This document shows positions 1 to 7,343 of a stretch of DNA of 64,000 nucleotides, piece after piece. The notes below the pieces were generated by a model. It ran no database searches, was not told where the DNA came from, and saw only the letters and a program-made list of their open reading frames with translations. The translations under genes and the position numbers were made by a program. Source of the DNA: a virus; the IMG/VR virus record IMGVR_UViG_3300038409_000069, positions 1 to 64,000 of that record. One strand, 5' to 3'. Every line of letters begins with the position of its first letter. The stretch's first letter is position 1.

Positions 1-1
1 G

Positions 2-148
2 CGCTTCGCGGCCAAGGCCGGACACGATCTATCGCGGAACGGATCGATGACGCTTCGCGGCCTGAAGCTTGTCCTTGAACCGCTCGACCTCGTCGACATG
101 GCGAACGATCCATGCGGTCCAGATCAGACCAGCGGGGAAGCGACATGA
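2..148 (+). CDS. 3' end of an unidentified gene (5' truncated by window edge)
   Basis: Frame 2 is open from the window edge to a TGA at 146-148. That stop overlaps the ATG at 145 in the ATGA arrangement used throughout this operon, which is why I treat the frame as coding. About 48 C-terminal residues are visible, with a run resembling MTLRGLKLVLEPLDLVDMAN. The N-terminus lies outside the window and no family was recognised. Confidence 0.45.
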   Translation, partial: RFAAKAGHDLSRNGSMTLRGLKLVLEPLDLVDMANDPCGPDQTSGEAT

Positions 149-390
149 GCGAAGAATTGCAGATGCGCGCCTATTATTACGAGTTCACGCCCACCGGCGT
201 CGTCGAGATCGATCGCATCCTCGAAGCCGTGGCTCGCGCCGGCAGCGCCTACCATCACACCGAGTATTGGTCGGATCAGGACACGGCCCACAACGGCGAA
301 AGCTTCGCCGACTTTATCCAGCGGCGCGCCAACGAGGCCGCGGTAGCGCTCGCCCCTCCCTCACCCAAGAGCGAGGGAGGCGGGGAGTGA
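145..390 (+). CDS. Hypothetical protein, 81 aa
   Basis: The ATG at 145 follows a GGGGAAG ribosome-binding site and is preferred over an in-frame ATG at 112. The predicted protein (MSEELQMRAYYYEFTPTG...) is acidic and ends in a Pro/Glu/Gly tail. It couples to its neighbours by 4-base overlaps (ATGA at the 5' end, GTGA at the 3' end). It is probably a small cytoplasmic phage early protein of unknown function. Confidence 0.6.
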   Translation: MSEELQMRAYYYEFTPTGVVEIDRILEAVARAGSAYHHTEYWSDQDTAHNGESFADFIQRRANEAAVALAPPSPKSEGGGE

Positions 391-632
391 GCAAGAGCAC
401 CCTTCCCCCGACACCGTTTGCGATTCATGACAAGACGACGCTGACCGGTGGGTACATTGCTATCATGGATGGGCGCGGCAATCACGTCTGCGACCTATTC
501 CCGTTCGCCAAACGCGCAGGGCCGCATGAGGGGGACGTTGAGCACTACCACAAACTCGCGCGTCTCGTTGTGCGTGCCGCCGGCGACGCGTCTCTCTACA
601 AGACCGACCGCAACAACGGAGAACAACCATGA
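387..632 (+). CDS. Hypothetical protein, 81 aa (GTG start)
   Basis: Translation probably starts at the GTG at 387, which overlaps the previous stop (GTGA). The open frame continues upstream, but that part is antisense-like, Arg-rich and overlaps the previous gene, so it is left out. The C-terminal half (HVCDLFPFAKRAGPHEGDVE, then a His/Lys-rich helix) resembles small phage proteins of unknown function. Its stop overlaps the next ATG. Confidence 0.55.
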   Translation: MSKSTLPPTPFAIHDKTTLTGGYIAIMDGRGNHVCDLFPFAKRAGPHEGDVEHYHKLARLVVRAAGDASLYKTDRNNGEQP

Positions 633-1258
633 GAAACCGAGAATATCCGAGCGATGAGATCATCCAGCGCGCCGCGCACCTTTGGGCGGAGATGATGCGC
701 CAGCCGAAGTTCGACAACGGCGACCCCAGTTTTGCAGGCGCCATGACTAAAGTGCTGCATGACGACGTGGTTGCGGCCCAATCAGCGAAGGTGCCGGATA
801 TTGAAGCGGCGATCGGCAAGTTCGAAACCGAGCTGGTCGTCCACCTTCAGACGCTCCGGGACAAAGACGGCGAGCCGATGTCGCCTGAGGATGCGGCGTG
901 GGACCAAAAAGCGACGAACCGCCGCGAAGGTGAAAAGGCGACGTACTGGTGGCGCGCGATCTTGGGCGTCGATTATCACCCGGATCTGACCCTGCGCTAT
1001 GCAGCAGAGAGGGCCGGCCTTCCCAGTTCGCTCTTCTCGTGGAAGACGACGATGTTCATGACGACGCGTTATGTGTCGTGCAGCATCGGCTACGGCGCGC
1101 CGGACGAATACCATTATCCGCTCGGCGCCGGCCGCTGGCTCATCACTGATCTGCGTTGCGATGGCAAAGACATCGAAGCCGTTAAGGCCGCGGTGCTGGA
1201 CGGCCGCTTGCCGGAATTGCGCGTCGAGACCGCCAAAGTTGGCGTTCGCCTTCCGTAG
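629..1258 (+). CDS. Hypothetical protein, 209 aa
   Basis: The start overlaps the previous stop (ATGA at 629). The protein is soluble-looking and mixed charged, with a helical N-terminal half and a Trp/Tyr-rich centre around residues 105-165 (YWWRAILGVDYHPD, YVSCSIGYGAPDEYHYPLG). It has no signal peptide, membrane segment or recognised catalytic motif. It is the largest member of the small rightward operon that ends in the integrase. Confidence 0.6.
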   Translation: MRNREYPSDEIIQRAAHLWAEMMRQPKFDNGDPSFAGAMTKVLHDDVVAAQSAKVPDIEAAIGKFETELVVHLQTLRDKDGEPMSPEDAAWDQKATNRREGEKATYWWRAILGVDYHPDLTLRYAAERAGLPSSLFSWKTTMFMTTRYVSCSIGYGAPDEYHYPLGAGRWLITDLRCDGKDIEAVKAAVLDGRLPELRVETAKVGVRLP

Positions 1259-1267
1259 GAACTGATC

Positions 1268-1459
1268 ATGCCTGAAGACAACGTCGTTCGCCTCGACACA
1301 GAATTCTGCTTCAGGAACCTGGACACAGGCGAACGGTTTTACGCGAGCGAAATCCTCCCGTTTCCGTTCCCAAAGGCTAAGCTGACCGCCAAACAGCAAA
1401 AGGCCAATCAAAAAGCTCTGTTCGCGCGCGGGCAGCGTTGGGCGATGGAGCCTGCATGA
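1268..1459 (+). CDS. Hypothetical protein, 63 aa
   Basis: It starts 9 bases after the previous stop, with AGGAA upstream of the ATG. The protein (MPEDNVVRLDTEFCFRNLDT...) has an acidic N-terminus and a Lys/Gln-rich C-terminal helix (KLTAKQQKANQKALFARGQ). It is coupled to the next gene by an ATGA overlap at 1456-1459. No family recognised. Confidence 0.55.
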   Translation: MPEDNVVRLDTEFCFRNLDTGERFYASEILPFPFPKAKLTAKQQKANQKALFARGQRWAMEPA

Positions 1460-1761
1460 CCTCCCCCCTCCCTCTCGTCGAGCAGGTCGCGCGCGCGATG
1501 TGCAAGGCCGGCGGCGGCGACCCCGACCGCCTGCTCGTTGGCGTGATCCGCAACGTAGCCGGGGAAGTCGAGTGGGATGAGGCGCCGCCTCCGAGCGTGT
1601 CATCCCGCATTCGTGCGTCCGATTACCGCTACAAGTTCTGGCGCTGCTTTCAGACAGAGGCGCGCGCGGCGATCGCCGTGCTGCGGCCTGACGATCATGT
1701 CACCGATCCAAAGAACCTGCGCCAATCATGGCAGCCCAATTCCGGCGGCGGGCTCTTCTGA
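1456..1761 (+). CDS. Hypothetical protein, 101 aa
   Basis: The ATG at 1456 overlaps the previous stop and is chosen over an in-frame ATG at 1438. The product begins MTSPLPLVEQVARAMCKAGG and has a region rich in aromatic and basic residues near residues 55-75 (RASDYRYKFWRCFQTEARAA). The opening helix resembles those of many small alphaproteobacterial phage proteins of unknown function. It lies one base before the next gene. Confidence 0.55.
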   Translation: MTSPLPLVEQVARAMCKAGGGDPDRLLVGVIRNVAGEVEWDEAPPPSVSSRIRASDYRYKFWRCFQTEARAAIAVLRPDDHVTDPKNLRQSWQPNSGGGLF

Positions 1762-1762
1762 C

Positions 1763-1981
1763 ATGACCGCCCCCGCCACCGACGCCAAGGCGCGCCGCTT
1801 CCGCCCAGAACGGGTGAAGGCGCTGGTCGACGCCTACACGGCCGCGGGGATCAAGCCGGAAATCGTCATCCTTCCTGACGGGAGCATCAGGGCCCGGCCG
1901 GCGGGCGACGACCAGGCCGACGAAGCCGAAAAGCTTGAACGCAGGATACGGGCGGGGGTTAATGGCGGCGCTCATCCTTGA
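1763..1981 (+). CDS. Small protein upstream of integrase, 72 aa
   Basis: The ATG at 1763 follows the previous TGA by one base. The core (VDAYTAAGIKPEIVILPDGS) has the 'conserved helix, then strand with a PDG turn' look of small proteins that precede integrases in alphaproteobacterial prophages. Some of these are excisionase-like, but I see no clear winged helix, so that role is only a guess. Its 3' end overlaps the longer forms of the integrase frame. Confidence 0.55.
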   Translation: MTAPATDAKARRFRPERVKALVDAYTAAGIKPEIVILPDGSIRARPAGDDQADEAEKLERRIRAGVNGGAHP

Positions 1982-1997
1982 GTCCGGCGGGGGCGCC

Positions 1998-3146
1998 ATG
2001 GGGAAGGACCGGGTCCGCTATTACCATACGGCGGGCGGGAACGCGTTCTGGAAGCCGGGGAAGTTCGCCAAGGCCTATGGCCTGCCCGGCTCGCGACCGC
2101 TTGGCCCGGACGGCCCGGAGGCCAGAAAGCGGGCGATCGAGTGGACCGCAAAGCTCGATGCGGCGCGGGAGTCGAAGCGCAAACCGCCGCCCTCGAAATA
2201 CCCGCCCGGAACGCTCGGCTCGTTCTGGGAGACGCTCCCCGACCGAGACGCCTTCCAGATCATGGAGGCCCGCACCTGGGAGGATTATCCGCGCGCCTGG
2301 CCGGCGATCGAGCCCCGCTTCGCCCTCGTCCGCGTCGACAAGATCAGCCCCGAGGACAGCGAGCGCTTCCACCGGGACATCCATCCGGCCCACGAAAACC
2401 GGTTGCGTGACCCGGAAGGCAAACTCAAGCTGTCCTGGAACGAGGCCCACCGGGTTTTGAAGGTGTGGCGCGCGCTGCTCTCTGCGCTGGTCGCCTACCA
2501 GATCCTCAAGGCGGCGCCGATCGGGCGCGTTTCGAATCCGGCGCCAAAGGGACGGGAGGCCGTTTGGCTCCACGACGAGCTTACCGGCCTCGCCGAGTGC
2601 GCCGCGTTCGCCGGCTATGTCGGCATGGCGGTAGCCATCCGCATCGCCTGGGACGCCATGCTGTCGCCCGTGGACGTGCGTCTCCTGCCGCTCTCGGGCT
2701 GGCGCGGGGACGAGGCGGCGACGCAGCGCAAGAAGACCTCCAAGCGCGTTCTCCACGCCATCACTCCGGAGACGCAGGCGATCGTCGAGGCGTATATCAA
2801 TGATCTACGCCGCCGCGGCGTCGAGCTCTTGCCCGATGCTCCCCTGATCCGCCGGCCAGACGGAACGGCCTACCGGACCAAGCGCTTGTTCGCCGGCGAC
2901 TTCCGGGTCGTGCGTGACTTCATTCGGCCAGGCGAGACCCGCCAGTTTCAGGACATCCGCCGATCCGCCGCGACCGAGGCGCGCCTGGGCGACGCGACCA
3001 AGGACGATATCGGCGCAGCCATGGCCAACACCGTCGCTGAAAACGAAGCCCTCGCCGAGACCTACATGCGCGCGGCAAGCCGGCGAGTGCTGGAGGCCCG
3101 CACGATCGGCCGCCCAAGGATGGCCGCGCGATTTCGGAATCCGTAG
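1998..3146 (+). CDS. Divergent tyrosine recombinase (phage integrase-like), 382 aa
   Basis: Predicted site-specific recombinase. The C-terminal half carries a recognisable box II (FQDIRRSAATEA, about residues 324-335) and a probable nucleophile Tyr in AETYMRA about 30 residues later, plus a Lys-rich beta-hairpin (QRKKTSKR). Box I is unusual: where canonical enzymes have the first Arg, this one reads AMLSPVDVR. The His of the HxxR motif and the later His/Trp are also replaced. Known divergent prophage integrases keep the DxRR and Tyr in the same way, so activity is plausible but unproven. Starts at TTG 1935 and ATG 1962 are possible; ATG 1998 minimises overlap with the preceding gene. It is the last gene before a 444-base gap that may hold the attachment site. 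Confidence 0.75.
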   Translation: MGKDRVRYYHTAGGNAFWKPGKFAKAYGLPGSRPLGPDGPEARKRAIEWTAKLDAARESKRKPPPSKYPPGTLGSFWETLPDRDAFQIMEARTWEDYPRAWPAIEPRFALVRVDKISPEDSERFHRDIHPAHENRLRDPEGKLKLSWNEAHRVLKVWRALLSALVAYQILKAAPIGRVSNPAPKGREAVWLHDELTGLAECAAFAGYVGMAVAIRIAWDAMLSPVDVRLLPLSGWRGDEAATQRKKTSKRVLHAITPETQAIVEAYINDLRRRGVELLPDAPLIRRPDGTAYRTKRLFAGDFRVVRDFIRPGETRQFQDIRRSAATEARLGDATKDDIGAAMANTVAENEALAETYMRAASRRVLEARTIGRPRMAARFRNP

Positions 3147-3398
3147 CGGCGACATTGATTTTATTTGGCGTTTTCGACAGCCGGTTTCCGAAACCGGCGT
3201 TGATTTCATTAAAGAACGAGCCGGCCTGCCTGGCCGGGCCGAGCGGATATTTTCCTACATACATTCAAGCGCTTACTGAGCCATTGCGGAAAGTCAAAGC
3301 CGGGTCATTCCGAAATTGGGCTGCAGGCGTTCGCGCTCCGCCGCCCAGCCGTTCGCCCTCCGCACATTCGCGGAACGTCTCGGGGCCGCGTTACGATC

Positions 3399-3448
3399 GT
3401 TTACGCAGGTGCGTAAACCCCCACCCAGACCCACACCCCTTAGGGGTG
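3399..3448. other. Two adjacent perfect hairpins
   Basis: GTTTACGC-AGGT-GCGTAAAC (3399-3418) has an 8-bp stem. CACCCC-TTA-GGGGTG (3434-3448) has a 6-bp stem. They are 15 bases apart in a C-rich tract and could be protein-binding sites, folded RNA in the integrase 3' region, or arm sites. Confidence 0.5.
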
Positions 3449-3538
3449 CCCCAGGGATGGAAACGAGCCGGAAATGAAATGTGGCAAAGGCCCGTCGGTC
3501 TCATTCAGGCGAACGCCGAAAAAAGTTCGCGAGCCCGC

Positions 3539-3570
3539 TTGACCGTTCCTGTAGGAAATCCTACATAGGA
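3539..3570 (+). promoter_or_regulatory. Sigma70-like promoter overlapped by palindromic operator
   Basis: TTGACC at 3539-3544, a 17-base spacer, and TACATA at 3562-3567 match a housekeeping promoter. The spacer and -10 are covered by TGTAGGA-AA-TCCTACA (3550-3565) and by a second, overlapping dyad TCCTA-CA-TAGGA (3559-3570). A repressor bound there would block polymerase. The promoter lies 20-25 bases before the ribosome-binding site of the 3591 gene. The ribbon-helix-helix-like product of 3905-4069 is a candidate autoregulator. Confidence 0.6.
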
Positions 3571-3590
3571 CACATCAAGGGAGCACGGCA

Positions 3591-3905
3591 ATGCAACTCG
3601 GCGACACACTCTCGATCATCCTGGCGTCCGGCCTGAACCATAAAGGCCTCGCCCATGCCTCAGTCTGCGGCGAGATCGTCGAAGTCCGCGAAAAGGCGGT
3701 GAAGCTCCAGGCCGAAACCGAAAAGGGCAAGGCGGTCTCGGCTTGGTTTCCGAAGAAGGCGCTCCGCCGGATCGGCGAGGCCCGCGAGATGGCCGGATCG
3801 AACCACCAGCACCACACGACCGAGCTGGCGCGCTGGTTCAAGGCCGACGACTGGACCAACCGCTTCATCCAGATCACGACGCAAACTCACTGGCTGGCCG
3901 GCTGA
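3591..3905 (+). CDS. Hypothetical protein, 104 aa
   Basis: First gene of a three-gene operon behind the 3539-3570 promoter. A GGGAG ribosome-binding site precedes the ATG. The N-terminal half looks beta-rich (GEIVEVREKAVKLQAETEKG) and resembles a small barrel. The second half is aromatic and His-rich (SNHQHHTTELARWFKADDWT). Function unknown. The stop TGA overlaps the next ATG (TGATG). Confidence 0.65.
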   Translation: MQLGDTLSIILASGLNHKGLAHASVCGEIVEVREKAVKLQAETEKGKAVSAWFPKKALRRIGEAREMAGSNHQHHTTELARWFKADDWTNRFIQITTQTHWLAG

Positions 3906-4069
3906 TGGCAACCGAAGCCGAAATCCGGCGCCGCAAGAAACAGGACGCCACCCGGAAACGGGTGGCGATCTGGCTGGACCCAAAGACAACCAAGGCGCTC
4001 GACAAGCTGCGCGGGAAGACCCCGCGGGCGGCCTACGTGCGCCAGATGATTGAGGAGAAGACGAGATGA
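3905..4069 (+). CDS. Probable ribbon-helix-helix DNA-binding protein, 54 aa
   Basis: Begins at the ATG of the TGATG junction. The protein is short and basic: a Lys/Arg-rich N-terminus, a strand-like RVAIWLD, then two predicted helices ending in YVRQMIEEK. This is the size and layout of Arc/CopG/MetJ-type regulators. If it binds DNA, the palindromes at 3550-3570 directly upstream are the natural target. The family assignment rests on pattern only. Confidence 0.55.
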   Translation: MATEAEIRRRKKQDATRKRVAIWLDPKTTKALDKLRGKTPRAAYVRQMIEEKTR

Positions 4070-4506
4070 CCACAGCCGCCGAGCGCGCCGTCGAGCATAT
4101 CTTGCAGCGCATCCTCTCCGACCCGCGGGTCGCCTACTATTTCGATCCGCTCACCGAATCGATGGAACTCCTGTCGCAGGCGCATGCCGAAATCCACGGG
4201 CTCGACGCGGCAGACTTCCGGCGCGAACTCCTGTCGAACTTTCGCGCCGAGGTTCCAGCAAGGAGTCGAGACGCGAACCCTGTGTCAGACATCGCGCGTG
4301 AGATGGCCCAGGATGCAGAGGACCTCATCGCGCTCATTGATAAACAGACCTACGACGAATACCGACGCGGCGATTGGGATTTGCCGGATGACTGCGAACT
4401 GCTGGTGACCTTCACCGCTAAGGACTTGCAGAAGTTGGACCGCATTCTGAACTCGTATGCGAAAGCAGCCACTACAGCCGCCAAACTCGCGCACGGTCCG
4501 GTTTAG
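4066..4506 (+). CDS. Hypothetical protein, 146 aa
   Basis: The ATG overlaps the preceding stop (ATGA). The protein is acidic and helical with no membrane segment. It starts MTTAAERAVEHILQRILSDP and contains an acidic stretch (RRGDWDLPDDCELLVTFTAK) in its second half. It is the last gene of the operon from 3591; the next gene is on the opposite strand. No family recognised. Confidence 0.6.
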   Translation: MTTAAERAVEHILQRILSDPRVAYYFDPLTESMELLSQAHAEIHGLDAADFRRELLSNFRAEVPARSRDANPVSDIAREMAQDAEDLIALIDKQTYDEYRRGDWDLPDDCELLVTFTAKDLQKLDRILNSYAKAATTAAKLAHGPV

Positions 4507-4622
4507 ACCGACGTGGTTTTGGTCAGGAATGGCCGCCATGGCGCAAAGCTGCATCAAACAGAGCTTGATTTTACGTGGTTTCTTTTGAGCCAGAAATCCG
4601 TTTGGTCCATTTCGGGCAGCGG

Positions 4623-4775
4623 TCATCCACGCACTTGATCGCGCACATCCCACCAAAGCAGGATTGCGGCGGCGACTATGCTCGAACAAACGCGCACCGG
4701 ATCGCCTGTGCTCATGACGTAACCGACGATCATGCCGGCGCCTATCTGCATACCTCGGATGCGCCATTCGCCCAT
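4623..4775 (-). CDS. Small predicted membrane protein, 50 aa
   Basis: Read on the minus strand from ATG at 4775 to TGA at 4623. The product (MGEWRIRGMQIGAGMIVGYV...) has two short hydrophobic stretches, around residues 11-21 and 31-42 (SSIVAAAILLWW). It begins 17 bases after the stop of the 4793-5146 gene, as expected for the next gene of a leftward operon. It is too short for family assignment. Confidence 0.5.
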   Translation of the reverse strand: MGEWRIRGMQIGAGMIVGYVMSTGDPVRVCSSIVAAAILLWWDVRDQVRG

Positions 4776-4792
4776 GGTCGGTCACTTCCTTT

Positions 4793-5146
4793 TCAAGACT
4801 GTGCTTGTCGTTCTCGCAAGGCCCGACGCCAATCCTTCGCTTTGTCGAGATCAGCCAAGACGGGTTCGAGGCTCTCCCGAAACCGATCTCCGATGTTGTA
4901 TGGGAATAGCGGGTGCTTGTCGTAGCTCCAGAAGGTGCCCGCCGGGATCATCTTATGGAAGTAACAAGTTGAGCAGACGCCTGACTCGAACGGGTCGAGT
5001 TCGTAAGGCTTTCTGCATCGCGAGCAGCGCCGCCACCCTTTCGCCTCCCCGGTTGTGATCCACTTGCCAGAGTCGCTGAAGATAAGCGGGATCAGCCGCC
5101 CGTTGCGGAAGACTGCCGTCCATGCGTTTCCGGCTCGTGGCCTCAT
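4793..5146 (-). CDS. Zinc-ribbon-like hypothetical protein, 117 aa
   Basis: ATG at 5146 preceded by AAAGGAAA. Two Cys pairs (CSRC around residue 41 and CSTC around residue 58, 14 residues between pairs) suggest a structural zinc ribbon. The remainder is basic and aromatic, ending in a charged helix (DKAKDWRRALRERQAQS). Partner and function unknown. Confidence 0.6.
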   Translation of the reverse strand: MRPRAGNAWTAVFRNGRLIPLIFSDSGKWITTGEAKGWRRCSRCRKPYELDPFESGVCSTCYFHKMIPAGTFWSYDKHPLFPYNIGDRFRESLEPVLADLDKAKDWRRALRERQAQS

Positions 5147-5174
5147 GGCTGGTTTCCTTTTGAGAAAGGCGGCG

Positions 5175-5594
5175 TCAGATGCGCAAGTCTAGTCCGCGCA
5201 CGCCGTCGAGCAGAATCTCAGTCGCCACCTTCTCGGCGATCGCCTGATGCAGTTTGTCGAGCAGGGCAAGCCGAACGTTCCCGTCGAACTCGCTAACCGA
5301 TGCGCGGGCCTCAAGCCGCCGGCCGTTGAGGCTGAACACGGCCACGGCCGCAATCTCGGCCTGGAATATCGAATGCTCGACGACGACGTGCCCCTCAAAA
5401 GCGTTGCCCTTGATCGGGAGGGAGGCGAGCATCTTCTCGCGCACCGCGTCTTCCATCTCCCTGAGGAGCTTCACGCTTTCATCGGTCGGCGCGCGCTTCT
5501 CGACGACCTCCGCCCGGTGGTGATGATGCTCAGTGCGTCGGGGCGCGAAGGCGGCGCCGGCCGCCAGAAGCGCGATATCTCGGGTTTTGCTCAT
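5175..5594 (-). CDS. Hypothetical protein, 139 aa
   Basis: ATG at 5594 (MSKTRDIALLAAGAAFAPRR) is preferred over an in-frame GTG two codons upstream. The hydrophobic N-terminus could be a weak signal or anchor, followed by a His-rich stretch (EHHHH). The rest is amphipathic helix and strand (VVVEHSIFQAEIAAVAVFSL). Function unknown. Confidence 0.55.
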   Translation of the reverse strand: MSKTRDIALLAAGAAFAPRRTEHHHHRAEVVEKRAPTDESVKLLREMEDAVREKMLASLPIKGNAFEGHVVVEHSIFQAEIAAVAVFSLNGRRLEARASVSEFDGNVRLALLDKLHQAIAEKVATEILLDGVRGLDLRI

Positions 5595-5647
5595 GCCCAC
5601 GATTTTACACTACTTCGCGGCTCCCCGCTTCTCTTTTTAGGATAGAA

Positions 5648-5668
5648 CGGTAGTGCGGGGCGCTACCG
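5648..5668. other. Hairpin between divergent genes
   Basis: CGGTAG and CTACCG pair across a 9-base loop in the 141-base gap between the leftward gene ending at 5594 and the rightward membrane protein at 5736. It may be an operator or a leader structure. AT-richer sequence (CGTTAAATAG) near 5702-5711 could supply a -10, but no clear -35 is visible. Confidence 0.35.
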
Positions 5669-5735
5669 GGACTCACCCCAGACGGGCGAGCCGTAAACCA
5701 ATCGTTAAATAGCGGGCGGGCATCCTTGGCAAATC

Positions 5736-6680
5736 ATGCAAAAGCACCCTCTCTCGTATGCCTGCGCCTACACGATGCTGGGGGCGCTTGTCGTGTTCGG
5801 CCTCGCTGGCGTCTCGACCAAGTATATGGACCTCCTGCCGGCGGCGTGGGGGCCATTCATCCTGGAATGGGCGCCGACGGGCACCGTCGTCTCCCTGGGC
5901 CTTGCGTTCGTCGCGGCGGCTGTCGCATCCATGCGGAGCGCCTGGCACGCTGAGCGGGCCTTGCAGGCCGGTCCTGCGCATCGGCGCATCTTCTGGCTCG
6001 CCCTCGCTTACACCGGAGCCTGCATCATCATCGAGGTCACGATCGGCAAGGTCGGAGCCTACATGATCGGCAAGGACGTGAACACCCTGGCGCTTACGGC
6101 GCTCCTGACTTTCTTCGCCATCGCGCCTCGCCTTGTGTCCTACATCCTCGCCGGGATGGACGGGATCGCGCGTGAGGCAGCCGATGCAGAGAAGGCTCGG
6201 GATGACGCTCACGACTTGGCCCGCCTCGACATTATCGAAGGCAAGCGCAATGAGCGCATCGAGAAGGGCGTCGCCTCGCTCGAGGCGGAGCGCCGCGCCC
6301 GCAATGCGGCTCAGACGGGCGTCACGGCCGCCGCCGGCGCGCTCATGCTCAGCGCGGCTGCATCGGACGCCATCCCTGAATTGCCGCTTCCTGAGCCAGC
6401 CCCGCGCGTTTCTACGCTGGCTGAGACGGAAGCCCCTGCACGGAACGCTCCCACCAAGGAAGCCGTCCTCGCCGCAGGCGATGCAATGTACGACGCAGGT
6501 TTCGACGTGAGCACCCATATCCTGGCTGAGGCGAAGAATTGGAGCCAAGCCACGGTGGACCGTCGCCTGCGTGGAGCAGGCGAGACTTACGATCGGGACC
6601 TGAAGCAATGGAACCGCTGGCCGCGTAGATTCGCATCGGCTCCCCGGCAGAAATGGTCCCCGGCCCGAAGCGTGGCTTGA
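5736..6680 (+). CDS. Multi-spanning membrane protein with coiled-coil cytoplasmic tail, 314 aa
   Basis: Four hydrophobic segments are visible at about residues 9-27, 50-68, 86-105 and 120-140. They are followed by a charged coiled-coil region (about 145-200), an Ala/Pro-rich linker and a C-terminal helical domain (KEAVLAAGDAMYDAGFDVST...). The gene stands alone on the plus strand amid leftward genes and converges with 6684-6938. The plan of an N-terminal membrane bundle and a long basic/Ala-rich tail is shared with 9186-9941, so the two may act alike, perhaps at the host membrane. Function unknown. Confidence 0.65.
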   Translation: MQKHPLSYACAYTMLGALVVFGLAGVSTKYMDLLPAAWGPFILEWAPTGTVVSLGLAFVAAAVASMRSAWHAERALQAGPAHRRIFWLALAYTGACIIIEVTIGKVGAYMIGKDVNTLALTALLTFFAIAPRLVSYILAGMDGIAREAADAEKARDDAHDLARLDIIEGKRNERIEKGVASLEAERRARNAAQTGVTAAAGALMLSAAASDAIPELPLPEPAPRVSTLAETEAPARNAPTKEAVLAAGDAMYDAGFDVSTHILAEAKNWSQATVDRRLRGAGETYDRDLKQWNRWPRRFASAPRQKWSPARSVA

Positions 6681-6683
6681 GCC

Positions 6684-6938
6684 TCATCCATCCCGGCCCA
6701 AACGCTTCAGGGCGTCGTTGACGATGGTTCTCGCGGGCTCCTGAGCAAATGCATCGGCAAGGCGGCTGCCAACCACCACGTAGCAAGATGGCTCGGGCGT
6801 CTTGGTGTCAGCCATCACGATGTGGAGCAACCCGCATTTGCGACACCGGAACATGTCCTCGGCATAGACGTCCGGAACCAAGTCCCATTTGTGATAGCAC
6901 TTCGCGACATAGTCCCAGTATCGTTTTGGCGGTTTCAT
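6684..6938 (-). CDS. Cys-containing hypothetical protein, 84 aa
   Basis: ATG at 6938 (MKPPKRYWDYVAKCYHKWDL). A CxxC (FRCRKCGLLH, about residue 31) plus other Cys/His residues suggest a metal-binding knuckle. The C-terminal half is a helix ending ALKRLGRDG. It lies just downstream of the 6943-6983 block, which is a degenerate copy of the end of the gene at 7344. Confidence 0.55.
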   Translation of the reverse strand: MKPPKRYWDYVAKCYHKWDLVPDVYAEDMFRCRKCGLLHIVMADTKTPEPSCYVVVGSRLADAFAQEPARTIVNDALKRLGRDG

Positions 6939-6942
6939 CCCC

Positions 6943-6992
6943 TCACCCTACTCCGCTTCGCGGGGCAAGTGAAAGCCGATTGAGTTTTCCGA
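6943..6992 (-). pseudogene. Gene-end remnant, paralogous to the 3' end of 7344-7544
   Basis: On the minus strand this block encodes a stop-terminated peptide fragment (ENSIGFHLPREAE) closely matching the C-terminus of the 7344-7544 protein (EKHPIGFHLPNKVE). The 41 bases at 6943-6983 and 7339-7379 align at about 80 percent. The frame runs back to an in-frame stop near 7074 without any ATG, GTG or TTG, so the copy appears to be a remnant left by duplication of a gene end. Confidence 0.45.
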
Positions 6993-7051
6993 AAATTTCG
7001 GATAGCTGAATCTCGCCTTCCTTCCGGTTGCCCGGGTCCAACGGGGCAGGC

Positions 7052-7088
7052 AAAAAGCGGTTAGCGGCTCGCGTCAGCGGGCCGCTTT
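7052..7088 (-). terminator. Probable intrinsic terminator
   Basis: On the minus strand AAAGCGG pairs with CCGCTTT and runs into a TTTTT tract (plus-strand A-run at 7052-7056). The upstream arm overlaps the last codons of the 7074-7334 gene. The loop contains a further short GCT/AGC pairing. It would end leftward transcription of the spanin cluster. Confidence 0.5.
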
Positions 7089-7334
7089 CGTTTCGGACTC
7101 CCGTTGCATCGCTGCACGCAAGTCCCCGCCGACCTTCTGGAAGTCTTCGTGAAGGCCGTTCTGCCCGATGCGCCGGCGCGCCTCGTCAAGCGTCGGAAAC
7201 AGGCTCAACGGAAAACGCGGAGTGTATCGGCGCTCCCAATGGCTGAAGCCTCGCGCCAAAACGTAGCCCGCCATGAACAAACCAAAGAGCACAGTCGGAA
7301 CGCCGACCAGCGCAACCAGGATAACGCCAAGCAT
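7074..7334 (-). CDS. Membrane-anchored small protein, 86 aa
   Basis: A single N-terminal transmembrane segment (residues 1-28, VILVALVGVPTVLFGLFMAG) is followed by a basic region and a short amphipathic tail ending ETKAAR. It is downstream of the spanin genes and ends inside a terminator hairpin. It could belong to the lysis group, but nothing specific shows that. Confidence 0.55.
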   Translation of the reverse strand: MLGVILVALVGVPTVLFGLFMAGYVLARGFSHWERRYTPRFPLSLFPTLDEARRRIGQNGLHEDFQKVGGDLRAAMQRESETKAAR

Positions 7335-7343
7335 GCCGTCACC

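Larger units (their letters stand above)
3147..3590. other. Gene-free region with hairpins, downstream of integrase
   Basis: No convincing gene in 444 bases. Three perfect stem-loops are visible: GCCGGTTT/AAACCGGC at 3180-3198, GTTTACGC/GCGTAAAC at 3399-3418 and CACCCC/GGGGTG at 3434-3448. None is followed by a T-run, so they are not simple terminators. A promoter with overlapping dyads occupies 3539-3570 (separate entry). Being next to the integrase makes this the obvious place for attP, but no core repeat can be identified without the other attachment end. Confidence 0.5.
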
